Shown here piece after piece: positions 24,701 to 36,301 of a stretch of DNA of 64,000 nucleotides (its first letter is position 1; the number at the start of each line of letters is the position of its first letter). The translations under genes and the position numbers were made by a program. The DNA is from Lophium mytilinum. Taxonomy: Eukaryota; Ascomycota; Dothideomycetes; Mytilinidiales; Mytilinidiaceae. The stretch lies in the NCBI GenBank assembly GCA_010093605.1, contig MU004182.1:2031195-2095194 (forward strand), in the 5' to 3' direction. The notes beneath the pieces are model-generated. The model was not told where the DNA came from and ran no database searches. It saw only the letters and a list, made by a program, of their open reading frames with translations.

Positions 24701-26029
24701 TCACAGCACAGGATGCTGCTTACGTCAGATCTTAAAGTCGTTCTCGCTGGGATGGCATCGCCTTCGAGAGCACACTCGATCGGCTGCCAGGGCGCAGAAC
24801 TAGCCCACTTCAGTACGATGGGACTCAAGGAGCAGCCGAATCCCTAATCCCGATACTTCCCTGCCCCCAACACGTGGAAACGGGAATCGCTCGTGGTGCT
24901 AGTCAAGAGTGCAAGTCAGCTTCACTGGCCAGCATGCGGCCCCTGGAGCATACCATTCTCAAGGGTGCAGCGTCGTTTGCTGGTATTCCCGCGTCAGTCC
25001 CGAAACCATCTTGGCTTTGTTTCTACAGCTCTTGGCTCTTTGCTGGCATGCCCATGTCAAATGAGTGGGATGCCAGTCTAGATTCTGGAAGAATCGACAC
25101 GCTGGTGTACCGACGAAAGGCATCTGGCGTTCTAGGATGAGGCGTGAGCTGCCCCTAGACTAGATGAAAGGATTCCCTCTGCACACGTTGCATCCATGTG
25201 GGAGTCGAACCCAATAACTATCCAATACGCCTATCAAGCTTCCAACACTAGGTAGCAGCTGACTGCTGAAGAAACCCCCCTACATACGCATCATGACGAC
25301 AGTGGTTTCAACAGCATTGTTTCAACATTGGACATGAAAGCATACGTATATGCGGAGGGCTCAAAAGAGGTCACAGATCAGGAGAGTCGTGGAGGAAGCG
25401 TGGGATCCTTCTGGTGACCTGTCCATTCCTGCAGTACTCTGCCACGGCAACATCATTTGCGTGAATTGTGCAATGCAACTTTTGAAGATCACTATCCGCA
25501 GTAAAGCTCGTCCGTTGCAGGTCCATGGGGGAGCATGGGCAGTATTCTGCAAACTGAGTACTCTTATTTCGGCGCCTATGTTCATCGATAGGTCCCCGGA
25601 ATCGCACCAATCACGTAGGTGCAGCTCTGCGAGACACCTAGGCCGCTCCGCCACTGCTCGCCACGTACGGAAGACTCTCTTCAGCCTTATAATTACAGCG
25701 GTCAGTGCACTGAGCTTATCACTGCACTAAACATATACCTTAGCACCACTCCTACCCGCGCCTTCATCTTATTTTAACATCAAAAGAGTCCGCCAGCCAC
25801 CTTGGGTATCTGCTTCCACCAGACCCACTTCAACATCACCCTGATCATCTACACACATACCCACTGTACTTCATCAACCCATCAAGACCATCAGCAGCAA
25901 CTCTACATTGCCTCTAATCTTGGTTCACATCCTCCAGACTGCTCTATACAAGACACCCTTCTTCCACCGTCGCGACAACGGTGCCGGAGCTATCTTCTTG
26001 CCATCCTCTTCTCCGTGATTTAATTCAGG
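21703..26029. other. Gene-poor region, 4.3 kb
   Basis: Only short open frames without motifs or splice support. Base composition is ordinary, so it is not an AT-rich RIP island. It contains a three-copy 12-bp tandem repeat (22987-23022), a short CAA run near 24430 and two tRNA-like remnants (about 25200 and 25600, minus strand) that do not fold. The last about 300 bp form a pyrimidine-rich leader for the C2H2 gene at 26030. Confidence 0.4.
22987..23022 (+). repeat. 12-bp tandem repeat, three copies
   Basis: Three adjacent units, CGACCCAGCCTA, AGACCCGGCCTA and CGACCCGGTCTA, each differing from the consensus CGACCCGGCCTA by one base. Confidence 0.8.
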
Positions 26030-26875
26030 ATGTCCAACTTCTTCTTCCCTGACGCAGATATGCCACTAATGAGCGAGCCCGATGGTTATGGCAACTACTA
26101 TACGACGAGCGTCGGCCAGTCGACACCGAGCATTATATACTCTCCACCTCTTCAACCAGCACAAAGTTTACCCATGGTTCAACCCCACCAAGCACAATAC
26201 TACCAGCAGCCCCAATATGCTCCAAATATGAGCTCCAGTTATCCTCCTCAATCATTGTGGGCTCCGCAACATTCGTCGACGCAGTCCGTCCCAATGTCAT
26301 ATTCGACGTATCCGCAACCAACTGGCACGCTCACTCCAACGAACTCCCTTTCGGTCGGGTCCTCGATGTACTCAAACCAGCATACTGGCCAAACACGGGC
26401 GTCACGGTCTCCATCAGCAGCGTCTCTCGGAAGTTACACCAGGGATGACGGCACACGAGCTACGTACTCGCGCTCTCTATCACCAAATGCCCCAGATCTC
26501 CGTGAATACGGCTACCTCAACAAAAACGGCACTTGGACCTGCGCGTACCCAGGCTGCACATCCCGAGCGGTCTTTACAAGAGGCTGCGACCTAAGAAAGC
26601 ACCACAAGCGGCACACGAAGTCATTTTTCTGCCGCCATGAGGGATGTCCGCAATCGACGGGTGGCGGGTTTTCGAGCAAGAAAGATCTCGCGAGACACGA
26701 AGCAAAGCACAACCCAGGTGTTATGTGCGAATGGAGCGGCTGCGATAGAGTCTTTAGTCGAGTCGACAACATGGTATGTTCAACCATTCTCTATAGTGAT
26801 CGCTTCTCTAACATTTGCCAGCGCGATCATGTCAAAAGGATACACCTGAAAGGCGCACAAACCCCCCCTCAGTAG
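26030..26875 (+). CDS. C2H2 zinc-finger protein, three fingers, 265 aa
   Basis: Two exons; the intron is 26774-26821 (48 nt), leaving 266 codons. The N-terminal 155 residues are rich in Gln, Ser, Pro and Tyr, like a transactivation region. Finger 1 is CAYPGCTSRAVFTRGCDLRK, finger 2 FFCRHEGCPQSTGGGFSSKK, and finger 3 VMCEWSGCDRVFSRVDNM joined by splicing to RDHVKRIHLKG. Fingers 2-3 match the module found twice in the C2H2/AT-hook gene at 19025-20838, including the intron position and phase. The intron is a multiple of three and has no in-frame stop, so a retained form would insert 16 residues in finger 3. Probably a nuclear regulator; target unknown. Confidence 0.85.
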   Translation: MSNFFFPDADMPLMSEPDGYGNYYTTSVGQSTPSIIYSPPLQPAQSLPMVQPHQAQYYQQPQYAPNMSSSYPPQSLWAPQHSSTQSVPMSYSTYPQPTGTLTPTNSLSVGSSMYSNQHTGQTRASRSPSAASLGSYTRDDGTRATYSRSLSPNAPDLREYGYLNKNGTWTCAYPGCTSRAVFTRGCDLRKHHKRHTKSFFCRHEGCPQSTGGGFSSKKDLARHEAKHNPGVMCEWSGCDRVFSRVDNMVCSTILYSDRFSNICQRDHVKRIHLKGAQTPPQ

Positions 26876-29800
26876 GGATTGGCAGCCTTGATCATGACTT
26901 AGCATTTGAAGATCCTCCGGCCAACAGGGTCTGGAGTTCGGGGTTGCGCATTACGACTCTCGTTCTTGACTCGTATACGGCTATACGCCGTAAGACCACT
27001 TTCGTTGGGAAAAAGTACCGGTGAAGTTTTACAAATCAGCCCTTCGTTTTAGCGGCATCGCGTTTTTTCTCGCATTTAGGGCATCGCAGACGGCAAGAGC
27101 TGGAACGTGCATTTAGAAAGCGCCGGGTCGGATCTCAGCAGTTCAACATGCATTTTTTACTTCGTCTCGCACGTCTCATGGCCTTTCCGGAGATCGTGAA
27201 CTCTACCATTCTACTAGCCAGCACTTCCGCGGCGCAACAATAGCCATAGCGCGGCAACTCCGTCTAGTTTCGAAGTAACCATGGCGGGGATTAGCATCAC
27301 GTTAGCTTCCCGTCGCAGCTGGTAGCTAAATTCTATTCCTGACCGCTTCCAAGTATGCTCGGACCTTCTGTTTGCCTTCGCCTCGCGCTGATCATGCTTG
27401 GGATCGAAGGTGCTGGGTACGGGTTCAGTGGCTTTCATGGCTCTGGAACAGCGGCCGTTAGTGGGAGGCCTTACGGTCGAACTCAACAGGGCTGAACAGA
27501 ATGGCGGTGTCAGGGCACTGAACCCCAGGAAAGCGGTTGCGCTTAGAATATCGAGTGCGAACAAATCAACGGGAATACCGCTGTTTGATGGAATGCCGAT
27601 CGAACAATGCTTACTATTGGGCTGGAGTTGGTTTGGGGATTGTGGCGGTGGTGGTGGTTAACTGCCTTTCCGGGCTGGCGTCAGCAGCTAGTGGGCGCCA
27701 CAGTCAGATTCCTCCTGGGCTGTGAAGAGGATAGGCAGGCTTTCTGTCGTAGAAGTAGGTGCTAAAATGCTCGAAGGGGCTATTGCTTGGATGTAGGAAA
27801 GTCGTTGAGCCGCTTCCACTATACTTCGCGGGCCCTCTACCGAATCAGCGTCACGTGCATACCACGTGCTAGCGACGCTAGTCCATATATTTGGCTTAAA
27901 TAGGCAAACGCTATGGCACTGGCGTCTTTGCGAAATGGGATTACTAATTCAAATGCACACCTACATCGGTTTTCGAAGACATCTCCGCTGTGACCTACCT
28001 GCCTCCGGTTCGCATATCCGGCCTTCAACCACTGTCTATTCACTGACTTACAAGCTAAAGTCAAGCCATTGTACACCGCCTGCTTTTCCGACCCCAACTA
28101 CGCTACCTGAGACACAGTCCCTCAAAGATGGCCCAGAGCCGACGACCATCCAGCGGCTTTGCGCAGTTGAATGTACAGCCTCATCCAATAACCGAATACG
28201 AATCACGTGCCCGCCTCCAACCTCCCGGTCGTCTCTCGGCTCCAACCTCCGTTCATCCTCCATCCTTCAACTTTCGTCCTGTTCCGGGCGCTAGATCCTG
28301 CGGCTCCTCCCGCCTCTATTTCTGTAGACTCGCTACGTCCTTTAGCGCTGCTGCCGGCTTCCCTTGCCAGACTTCAGGTGTCCGTTGCTATGCTTAATGT
28401 TCCTTCGGCAGTGCAGTTCGTAGGAGCGGGATCATCGTCTTGTGTTTTAGCATGGCCTGATGATGCAATATAACATTGCTCTATACACGGTGCAGGATGA
28501 ACGTATCCATGGAATTTAATTCTGAATTCTGAGGCAGACGCCTGATCGCCCAATCTAAATTTACGCTTTCTGGAAGTTTCAACATAGCTCCCCAATGAGC
28601 TACCATCTCCAATTCGTTTGCAGCGCCACGAAGGCTTTGGCGGAGTTAAGACTCTCCAGTCAGGTGTAATAGACAACCAGGGGTGATTCTGCACTACTCC
28701 AGGTCTTGCACAACTCCTGTGTTACAAGTGCATCTCGACTGGCGGAAATTAAAGACAAGCTTATTGGCAAAGGGGTCTGACGACCAACGAGAAAACTGAA
28801 CAAAAGTAGAAAGTTTGCATTTCATCATCCCCAAGCCAAATTCGAGGTTCCCAACGTCATAGAAGATGGTTATATTTCAAAGTTTTCTTTCTCTGTCGTC
28901 AATCTACCACCTAGAAGTCTCACTCCTCCATTACTCGTTTGTGCATAATGTAAGGTACCAATCAAATCTTTGCCTCGGCTCGAAGGTGAGTGCTCTTTGA
29001 TTCGATCAATCCTGGAATTTTTATAGCCTTGATTCCCCACGTCTCACCTTCTCAGCCCCGTCCCGGATACTTGAAGCCGATGAAACATCTAGAGCTGCTC
29101 CGTCGAGACAATGCTGGGCAATGTCTCTTCCCCGGCTGGGTATGCGGAACTTATCGAATCAGTACTGACATCTCAGCTGCGCATATCGAACAACGCACTC
29201 CACACTCCAGCTAGCAGGACTCTGCTGGCACCAGAGGTCTCAGACCAGCTATCAACTACGAGACTGTTATTAACCATCACCATTGGGATTGTTCGCTAAG
29301 CAGACATCTAGTACACCGACTAGTCATGTCTTAGCATAAATCTGCAAGAGCATGAGTCAAGTCTTAGTACAGCAGTTGCTCACTCAAACCTCCTAGTCCA
29401 CGGATCACATCCTCCGCTATCTCCTTCGCACATCTCGAATACACCCTTTCACGCTAGTGTCGATAGTGGTAGACCCACGAACGACCAAACGCTAAGTAAC
29501 ACTCAATTCACCCTGTACTAGCCACCCTGTACTAGCATATCGTCTATCCGCCCCAACGATCATCAAGTGCTCAACCGGATTTCTTCACGAATCCCGCTCC
29601 GAAGTTCCACTCCGCGAGGCTATGCACCAGCTTCTCATCATATCAGAAAAAAAGGCGCAAAGCCGAGACGCAGACGCTTCCATCGTGGCGTATTGCTCAG
29701 CGTATTCGTGCAGGTGTTGGCACCTGGGGCGGGGCCGGTGGGGCGCAGCGTATCCACTCCACACTTTGCAATCCTTTGAGTAAATCCTCATTCAAGGAGA

Positions 29801-30476
29801 ATGGCGAGGGAACAACTTAGGATTCCTTACCCAAGTATCCCAAAGAAGCGACTCGAATTTCAGGCCCTGTCGCAACAGCAGCCTTGGGATGTTCGATCGT
29901 CACTGGCCGGTGTACTCGTCCCTATGCTGCTTCAGAACTCCACGCCCAACGTACAGTGACAAGCCATATTTTTGGGCACACTGGTTTGCCACTGCTTGAG
30001 GTTACCCCATAGGAACTCAGCCATTCGAGAGCGATATCACCTCTCAAGCAGCGTAGATTAGACAGCCTATTGACCACATGGCTGCTCAGCAGCCAGGCTA
30101 AACCCCAGCAGTGGTGTTGTCGAATGAGCAATGTTGGAAATCAAGGAGGGACAGATTCGTGCGCCCAGACTTATGGTCCAGTACTGCAAAATTTAAAAGA
30201 GTAGAAACGGGGGCACATTGCACCTAACCAGCTTCCCCTCTTAATCAAAACCTCCTTCTACAGAAGTATTTAGCGCGGACGTCCGTCGCCCATGACCTAC
30301 TCATGGTACATCCATCATCAGAAACCCAAACTAGCTAAAAGCTCTGCACCTCATCAGGTAACAGCTCATCGAACACTGCCAGCCAGGCATACACATCCAG
30401 CAGCGCACTCAACGCCCACCTCCTTCCACCACGCCCAGCTTACCAAACTCCTCGCCATAGCCCCTTCCCAACCCCC
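26876..30476. other. Gene-poor region, 3.6 kb
   Basis: Overlapping short open frames in several phases, none with a recognisable domain or consistent splice structure. No terminal repeats or tRNA found. Confidence 0.4.
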
Positions 30477-32315
30477 TCATCCCAAATCCTCCCTCACCAA
30501 ATCCGCCCCCCTCTCCGCAACCGCATACACCGAACTCGTCACCGGCCCCTTCGGCACGATCGGAAACACACTCGCATCGCACACCCTCAAATTCCCCGTC
30601 CCATGCACCACCAGCTTCTCCCCCACCACTCCCCCTCTCGCCAGCGGCATCATCGCACACGTCCCGCACGGATGGAACTGCGTCACCGCCCTCTCCCGCG
30701 CATACGCCTTCGCCTCCTCCAACGTCTGCAGCCCTTGCTGCGGCGTCCGCTTCCCGCCCTCCTTCAACATCGACGTTAGGGGTTGAGAAGAGAAGAGCGA
30801 GTTGCAGAACAGCAGGTGGCGGGCGAAGACGTCGAGGTCGAGCGGGTGGGAGAGGTAGCGCGGGTTGATTTGCGGCGGGTTAGAGGGAGAGGGGGAGACG
30901 ACGTGAACGGTGCCGCGGGAGAGGGGGTGCATGAGGGCGGGGACGAGGGAGATGGAGTTTGTGCCGGAGGGGGAGTGGATGGGGAAGATTTCCACCGCCG
31001 CGGCGCTGAGGGAGAGCATGCTGTCTGGGGTTGGGGAGAGGAGGGTGGAGGCGAGATGCTGGGCTTGCAGGCGCTGGGGTCCTGGAAGGGGGTCAGGGGC
31101 GTTGGTGAGGTGGGTGGAGACGAGAGACGCGAGGGTTGCGGCATCGCCCGGGACGGGGAGGTAGGCCATGGCGCTGAAGCCGGCGGAGAGGGGGCCGGAG
31201 CGGTGGGTTGTGTAGGCGGCGATTGCTTCGGCGAGCTTAGTGGGGTCACGAAGGGAGTCGAGGGAGTCGGAGGGGTTGAGCACTTCGGCGGTTAGGGTGG
31301 TCATGACGTGGTCTTGGAGGTTTTCGCCGACGTTGGGGTTGGCGATGACGACGGGGATGTTGAGGGAGGTGAGGAGGGCTGGGTCGCCGATTCCGGAGAG
31401 CTCGAGGAGAGCTGGGCTGCCGAAGGCGCCGGCGCAAAGAATCACTTCGCGGCTGGCGTGGGAGATATGGCGGATGCCGTTTATGGTGTACTGGACCCCG
31501 GTGGCGATGACAAGTCCGTCCGTTGGTTTCTCGAAGACTATCTTCTCGACGAGGGCGTTCTCTTTTAGATGTAGGTTCGGCCTCGACTTGACGGGTTCGT
31601 AATAAGCCACTCCCGCATGGCTTCTCGTAGCAGTCCTCGGATCGATATAACTCGGGCAGCTGTACGCACCAACTGCCTCGCCAGAGATGGGATCTTTCGT
31701 CGCCTTGTGGCCTAGAGCCTTCAGCGTTGCGCCAAGGAGTCTCGTCAGCGGCATGGTGAAGCTCGAGATGGCGGTTTGAACGGGTCCGTCCTTTCCATAA
31801 AGCGCGTAGTCCATGTAGTCAATGTCGAGCTCCTTTGCAAGCTCAGCGCTGGGTTGATGGAAGGTCTGGAATTTCTTGTAGTAGGGGGCCATGGTGTTGC
31901 GGTCCCAGCCAGTGTTCCCGAGCTCAGTCCACAGGTCGAACATCTTCTGCGAAGGATAGACTGTTGACATTGCGTTTATGGCACTAGAGCCACCGAGGAC
32001 TACGCGTTGTGATTAGAGCTAAGAATTTGGACGTCATGGCATGTTGTTCGCACCTTTTCCCCGAGGGTGGTTTATCACTCGCCCATTGAGTGACTTTTGA
32101 GGCACTGTGTTGAAAGACCAGTCGTATTTCGGATCCCCAAACAGCTGCGTCACGTACCCAGGCACTTGGATCTTCGGATCCGAGTTGCGATTTTCGCCGG
32201 CTTCGACGATGAGGATCTGGAGGTGTGGGAGCTCTGAAAGGCGATTCGCGATTACTAGACCAGCTGTTCCGCCCCCAATGATAATGAAATCGAACGATTC
32301 TTCGGAGGTCGCCAT
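30477..32315 (-). CDS. GMC-family FAD oxidoreductase, 594 aa
   Basis: Glucose-methanol-choline oxidoreductase. Two exons with an intron at 32000-32053; sum 595 codons. The N-terminal FAD-binding motif is FIIIGGGTAGLVIANRLSE, with ILIVEAGENRNSD after it. The splice join restores the first GMC signature (GKVLGGSSAINAM), and the second is GAFGSPALLELSGIGDPALL. The C-terminal active-site region has QFHPCGTCAM (catalytic His) and a conserved closing segment, CDASVFPIVPKGPVTSS. No signal peptide is seen, so it is probably intracellular, like choline- or alcohol-dehydrogenase-type members rather than secreted glucose or aryl-alcohol oxidases. Substrate not assignable. Confidence 0.92.
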
Positions 32316-32949
32316 ATTTGAAGTTAATTTCTTAGCCTTGACCTTGAAGATTGGCGTTGCGATTAGCAGGTTCAGCAGCTATATAGAAGAGCGACAACAT
32401 TTTGAATCTATTAACTTAAATGCTTACTTAGCTGGCGATCCCACCGCAGCCAATAATAGTCCAATTACACACATCAAATGCAAAGAAAATAAATGTATGG
32501 TTTTATGCCTTTGAATAGGCGGTATGACTGTGGATCACCATGTCGCTTACGTGAGATGTTGTAGGTTGCAGTTCCTCCTCCAGCTAATCACCGCGAAGTA
32601 TGTAACATCCTCTTGGGGTAGTACGAGCGACTTTTCCCTCAGCATGCACGCTCTCGATAACGTATCAAAGAACTTAGACGATGGTACGCGTTTGTAAAGA
32701 ACCTCGTTCTTGGATATCATTGATAGAACGTAAATGATAACAACAATGGCAGAAAAGACCCCAATAGAAAGTGACTCGATCTCAAATGATAGAAGCTACA
32801 GGGCAGAAGGTGTATACATGAGAGACTACTAGACGTATATGGGTATCCGAATGAAAGGGTACGGCAGAAGCTCTTGCGGAAGCGAATGACACTGTAAGGG
32901 GGGGAATATACAAAAAGCAAAGTCATCTCTTTACCCAACTTCTCGACCC
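32316..32949. other. Intergenic region
   Basis: Promoter of the GMC gene and the 3' flank of the secreted-protein gene. Relatively AT-rich but no feature recognised. Confidence 0.4.
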
Positions 32950-34749
32950 TCACATCTGTAAATTCCTCTTTCCTCCTTTTCCTCCCTTCTCCGGCGGTGG
33001 CCTACCCATCTGCCCCCAATACCCCATCCTATGTCCTAACATATCCGCATCCAGACATCGAGGCCTCTTATGGTCCTCAATCGCCCCAAACGGCCAGATC
33101 GGCACAAAGCAAACCTCATCATCCCCGCACCCGCGGCACTGCTTCCAGCTGGTCCACTGCAGATAATCCACCAAGCCATCTAACGCAGACACTGCACTGA
33201 CCAACCCCGCCTCCTCTGTCCTCCTATCCGTGGCATCAGCATCGCTTACATCGGAGACGGCTGCGAGTGCTGACGACAGCACGCTGCAGATCCTATCGGC
33301 GATGGCGCGGACGGCCCCCGCGGCGAGGGAACTGTTGGCGGCGGGTACGTTGGAAACGAACTGGGAAGAGCAGCGGGCGGCTTCGGCGAAAGGGGGACGG
33401 GCGTCGTAGTCGATGAAGGGTCGTAAGAGGGTTTCGAGGTAGATGGAGAAAAGGGTTGTGTTTGTGCGAATTGGGTCGGACGTCAGGTATTGGAGGGGCT
33501 TGGAATAGCGAGCGACTATCATGTCGGCAGTTCTTTGCCAATCGAAGGACTCACGTGCGGCGGTGACGGCGTCGTGGGAGAGAATCATGTTACGAACCGC
33601 AGAGCGGATTGAAGCGAGATTGTCGAATGAAACATTCAGGAGTCGTGGCAGCGGTGGCTCTTCGTCATTTCCTGAGGCTAAGAGGAAGAGGTCGAGAGGG
33701 TAAGCGAAGGCTGAAACGAAGTGGTCATAGTCGAGTCGCACCCTCTCGCCTCCTATGCCCGGATATCTGTCTGTAACGGCCTGCATATACCGGAAATGGC
33801 CCATCTTGCCGGAGAAGTCGCCCAAATCATTCCTATCATCAGGCCCTGCAGCGCGCGTAGCACGTACTAGGTCGACATCTTTGGAAAAGTTGCACAAAAT
33901 GATCTCAAAGCCGGCTTCCATGCGAAGGATACCATCGATGCGCCCCTCCCACTCTTTCTGCGCCATCTCGCACATACCGCGTGCGCGCTCATATTCCCAC
34001 ATGTAACGATGAGGCTCGGTTTCATTGAGCAGGACGAAATCTTGGGAGTCCAGGGTGCCGTTGTCTGTTTTCCCCGCAGACATGCCGTCTACATATAGGA
34101 GTCTAAAATCCTTATTGGTTTTGTAAGTGTGCAGCCAGCCGGCGATGAATCTTGGGGGCTGACCATCGCCCGGGCTTTCGTGCAATGGATGCTGTGAACC
34201 CAGTGGAGGTAGTGGAGGGAAGTCTTGCGCTTCTTCTTTCATTATCATAGGAGGGTGTTTAAGAGGAGGATGCCCGTGAGGTTCAGGAGGTGGAGATTCA
34301 GGGTGCCCAGGAGGCGGAGGCCCAGGTGGTGGATGCCCAGGAGGCGGCCGGTATCCAGGAGGAGGCGGCCGATGTCCCTTCGTAAGGTCCTCCTCCATCT
34401 CCCCACCTGGAGGCTTACCTGGACGGCCTCCTCCAGGACCTCCAGGACCAGGCCTCCCGCGCGCAAAGACCAGAGAGTGTTCTGGCTCAAACGCCAACCA
34501 CTCCATGCCGTCAACACGCTCCTCCTTCGACGTGCCATGATACAACTGCGTCCCCTCCGGCACCGTCGCAAGGAAGAAGGACATTCCATTGTGATTCAGC
34601 GAGGAACCCCATTGGCGCATCGAGGAGTGGATCGCATTGAAGATATGGTTTGCATTTCGAACTTCGTCCGAGGCGGGGTCTGATGGAGTTGAGGTTGAGA
34701 GAGCAATAGAAAGCGTGCTTGATAAAGATATAAGAGAAGAGAGCTTCAT
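32950..34749 (-). CDS. Secreted proline-rich protein of unknown function, 599 aa
   Basis: Single exon. The N-terminus (MKLSSLISLSSTLSIALSTS) is a likely signal peptide. A conserved-looking block (NHIFNAIHSSMRQWGSSLNH, then FFLATVPEGTQLYHG) precedes a low-complexity region of about 70 residues, roughly 95-165, made of Gly-Pro and PPPGHPPPG-type repeats. The rest appears globular, starting with RFIAGWLHTYKTNKDFRLLY and MSAGKTDNGTLDSQD, with several Asn-X-Ser/Thr sites. Cysteines near the C-terminus (QCRGCGDDEVCF) may form disulfides. I recognise no catalytic domain. A secreted or wall-associated role is inferred from the signal peptide and proline content. Confidence 0.75.
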   Translation of the reverse strand: MKLSSLISLSSTLSIALSTSTPSDPASDEVRNANHIFNAIHSSMRQWGSSLNHNGMSFFLATVPEGTQLYHGTSKEERVDGMEWLAFEPEHSLVFARGRPGPGGPGGGRPGKPPGGEMEEDLTKGHRPPPPGYRPPPGHPPPGPPPPGHPESPPPEPHGHPPLKHPPMIMKEEAQDFPPLPPLGSQHPLHESPGDGQPPRFIAGWLHTYKTNKDFRLLYVDGMSAGKTDNGTLDSQDFVLLNETEPHRYMWEYERARGMCEMAQKEWEGRIDGILRMEAGFEIILCNFSKDVDLVRATRAAGPDDRNDLGDFSGKMGHFRYMQAVTDRYPGIGGERVRLDYDHFVSAFAYPLDLFLLASGNDEEPPLPRLLNVSFDNLASIRSAVRNMILSHDAVTAARESFDWQRTADMIVARYSKPLQYLTSDPIRTNTTLFSIYLETLLRPFIDYDARPPFAEAARCSSQFVSNVPAANSSLAAGAVRAIADRICSVLSSALAAVSDVSDADATDRRTEEAGLVSAVSALDGLVDYLQWTSWKQCRGCGDDEVCFVPIWPFGAIEDHKRPRCLDADMLGHRMGYWGQMGRPPPEKGGKGGKRNLQM

Positions 34750-36301
34750 TTTGAATAGTAGAACGAGCCAGGAAGCTCAGAAAGAGTCGAGGCCAAAATT
34801 GAACAAACGAAGAAAAGAAAATAACGGATGCAAGGGAGAAAGGGTAGCAATCTAAGGTAGGGTTATATTTTCAGAGCAATCGTATCATCGGGACAAAGTC
34901 GGTAGAAGCGTCGTATGTATTTGTTGCGGCCTCATCTCGCTTTGCTGTTTCGAGATAGCAGCCTGGTCTTGACGCGCGTCAGCCGAGCGGCCTCAATTTC
35001 TGGGTGGGTATCCTGGGATGTTGTTCACGTGACCTTTATCAATACTTCCAAGGCCACGCAAGACTATGAATCTTCACTATGCTTTCAAGAGAATAATGTC
35101 TGGTCTGGCAGATGCATATCTTGAAAGTAGCAAAAAAGATGGCGTTCTAGAGGCATCAAGTTGGCTTCGCTGCTTCAACCTTCCTGATTTTAGGTTGACG
35201 CTCAAAGAGCATGCAATCTGGGCATGAATCGATACGTGATCGACGAAGTCGAAATGGATATTTGCACTCATGGCAACTGCAACTCTGTTTGGTAGCTCAA
35301 AAGTATCTCTCCTGTGACAGCCTGTTCAAGATTCTATCTCGAGTGGGAAGAATCACGTCCTCGACAACACAGTGCTCCGGTCTCTCCGCATCACGACGCG
35401 CTGTAGTCGGTCAAGAACCATGACATGTACAATCCACACAGCCAAAGTCGGAGGCTCATCTTCATTGCGTCCTCACTAGATGCCACAGCATCAAACCTTG
35501 GAAGACTAGCGGATTGAAGGTTGCGGACCTGTGCGAAGCATTCCTGGCCAGCGATTCCCACCCACTTTCGTCCGTTCCCCAGCTTCAGGCTACAAGCAGC
35601 AGTAGAATGGACCTTCTGTGAATTCCATTCGCATCGTAGCAGTCTTGTTGTCCCTGGTTTTAGACACCGAGCAGCAAATCTTCACTCCGTCGCAAAATCT
35701 GTCCCGTCCGCACAAATTTACCCAGCCCCCAAAGCCCGAGGACACACAGAGCCGGGTGGTAAGTCTTGAACGCAGTTTCCTTCTTCCCGTCCACTTTCCC
35801 CTCCAGTCAGCCCCAGGGAGAATGGGAGCGCAGAGTGAATATGGAGGGTGTAGTTTTATGTAATTGGGAAGAGGGAGACGCGAGGAAATTTTTGATTTGG
35901 GGGCGTTGGGAGATTACATAAGCGGGAGCTAGCGTAGATTGGGGAAAGCGCGGCTGGGGCGGATACGGTTAGGCTGGGATAGTGGGGGAAGGAGGGGTGA
36001 TGTGTTTTGTGGTGCGTTGGCAGAGGGACGAGGACGGCTTAAATAGTGAATCTGTGTGGACTCTCTGTGTGCGTGAAAAGCATATTCGAGGAGATATTTG
36101 AACGATTCCTTTTGGTTGTGAGAATAGGGCAAGCCTTGCAGCGTTGCCTCCCTGCCCACTGCCTGCTTGCATTCCCCACACCACACACAGCCGTGACTCT
36201 TCCACCAACACCAGCGACCTCGAACTCGAACGCACACGACCCTACACGATCGACAAATATCCCTTCTAGGCCATACTTCCAAGAAGTAATACTCAGACAT
36301 C
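34750..36301. other. Intergenic region, 1.55 kb
   Basis: Upstream regions of the divergent secreted-protein and PP28 genes. Short frames on both strands have no motif. The last about 100 bp before 36302 look like a 5' leader. Confidence 0.4.

Noticed and set aside
25195-25225. tRNA T-arm-like sequence on the minus strand (GGTTCGACTCC)
   Set aside because: A good B-box and four T-stem pairs, but no matching acceptor stem or anticodon arm upstream. At most a worn tRNA fragment.
25580-25675. Second tRNA-like segment on the minus strand (A-box TGGCGGAGCGG, B-box GGTGCGATTCC)
   Set aside because: The T-stem and acceptor stem do not pair properly. A SINE or tRNA pseudogene is possible but not supported without other copies.
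28128-28397. 89-codon plus-strand frame in the gene-poor block
   Set aside because: Overlapping frames of similar length occur in other phases, and there is no recognisable domain.
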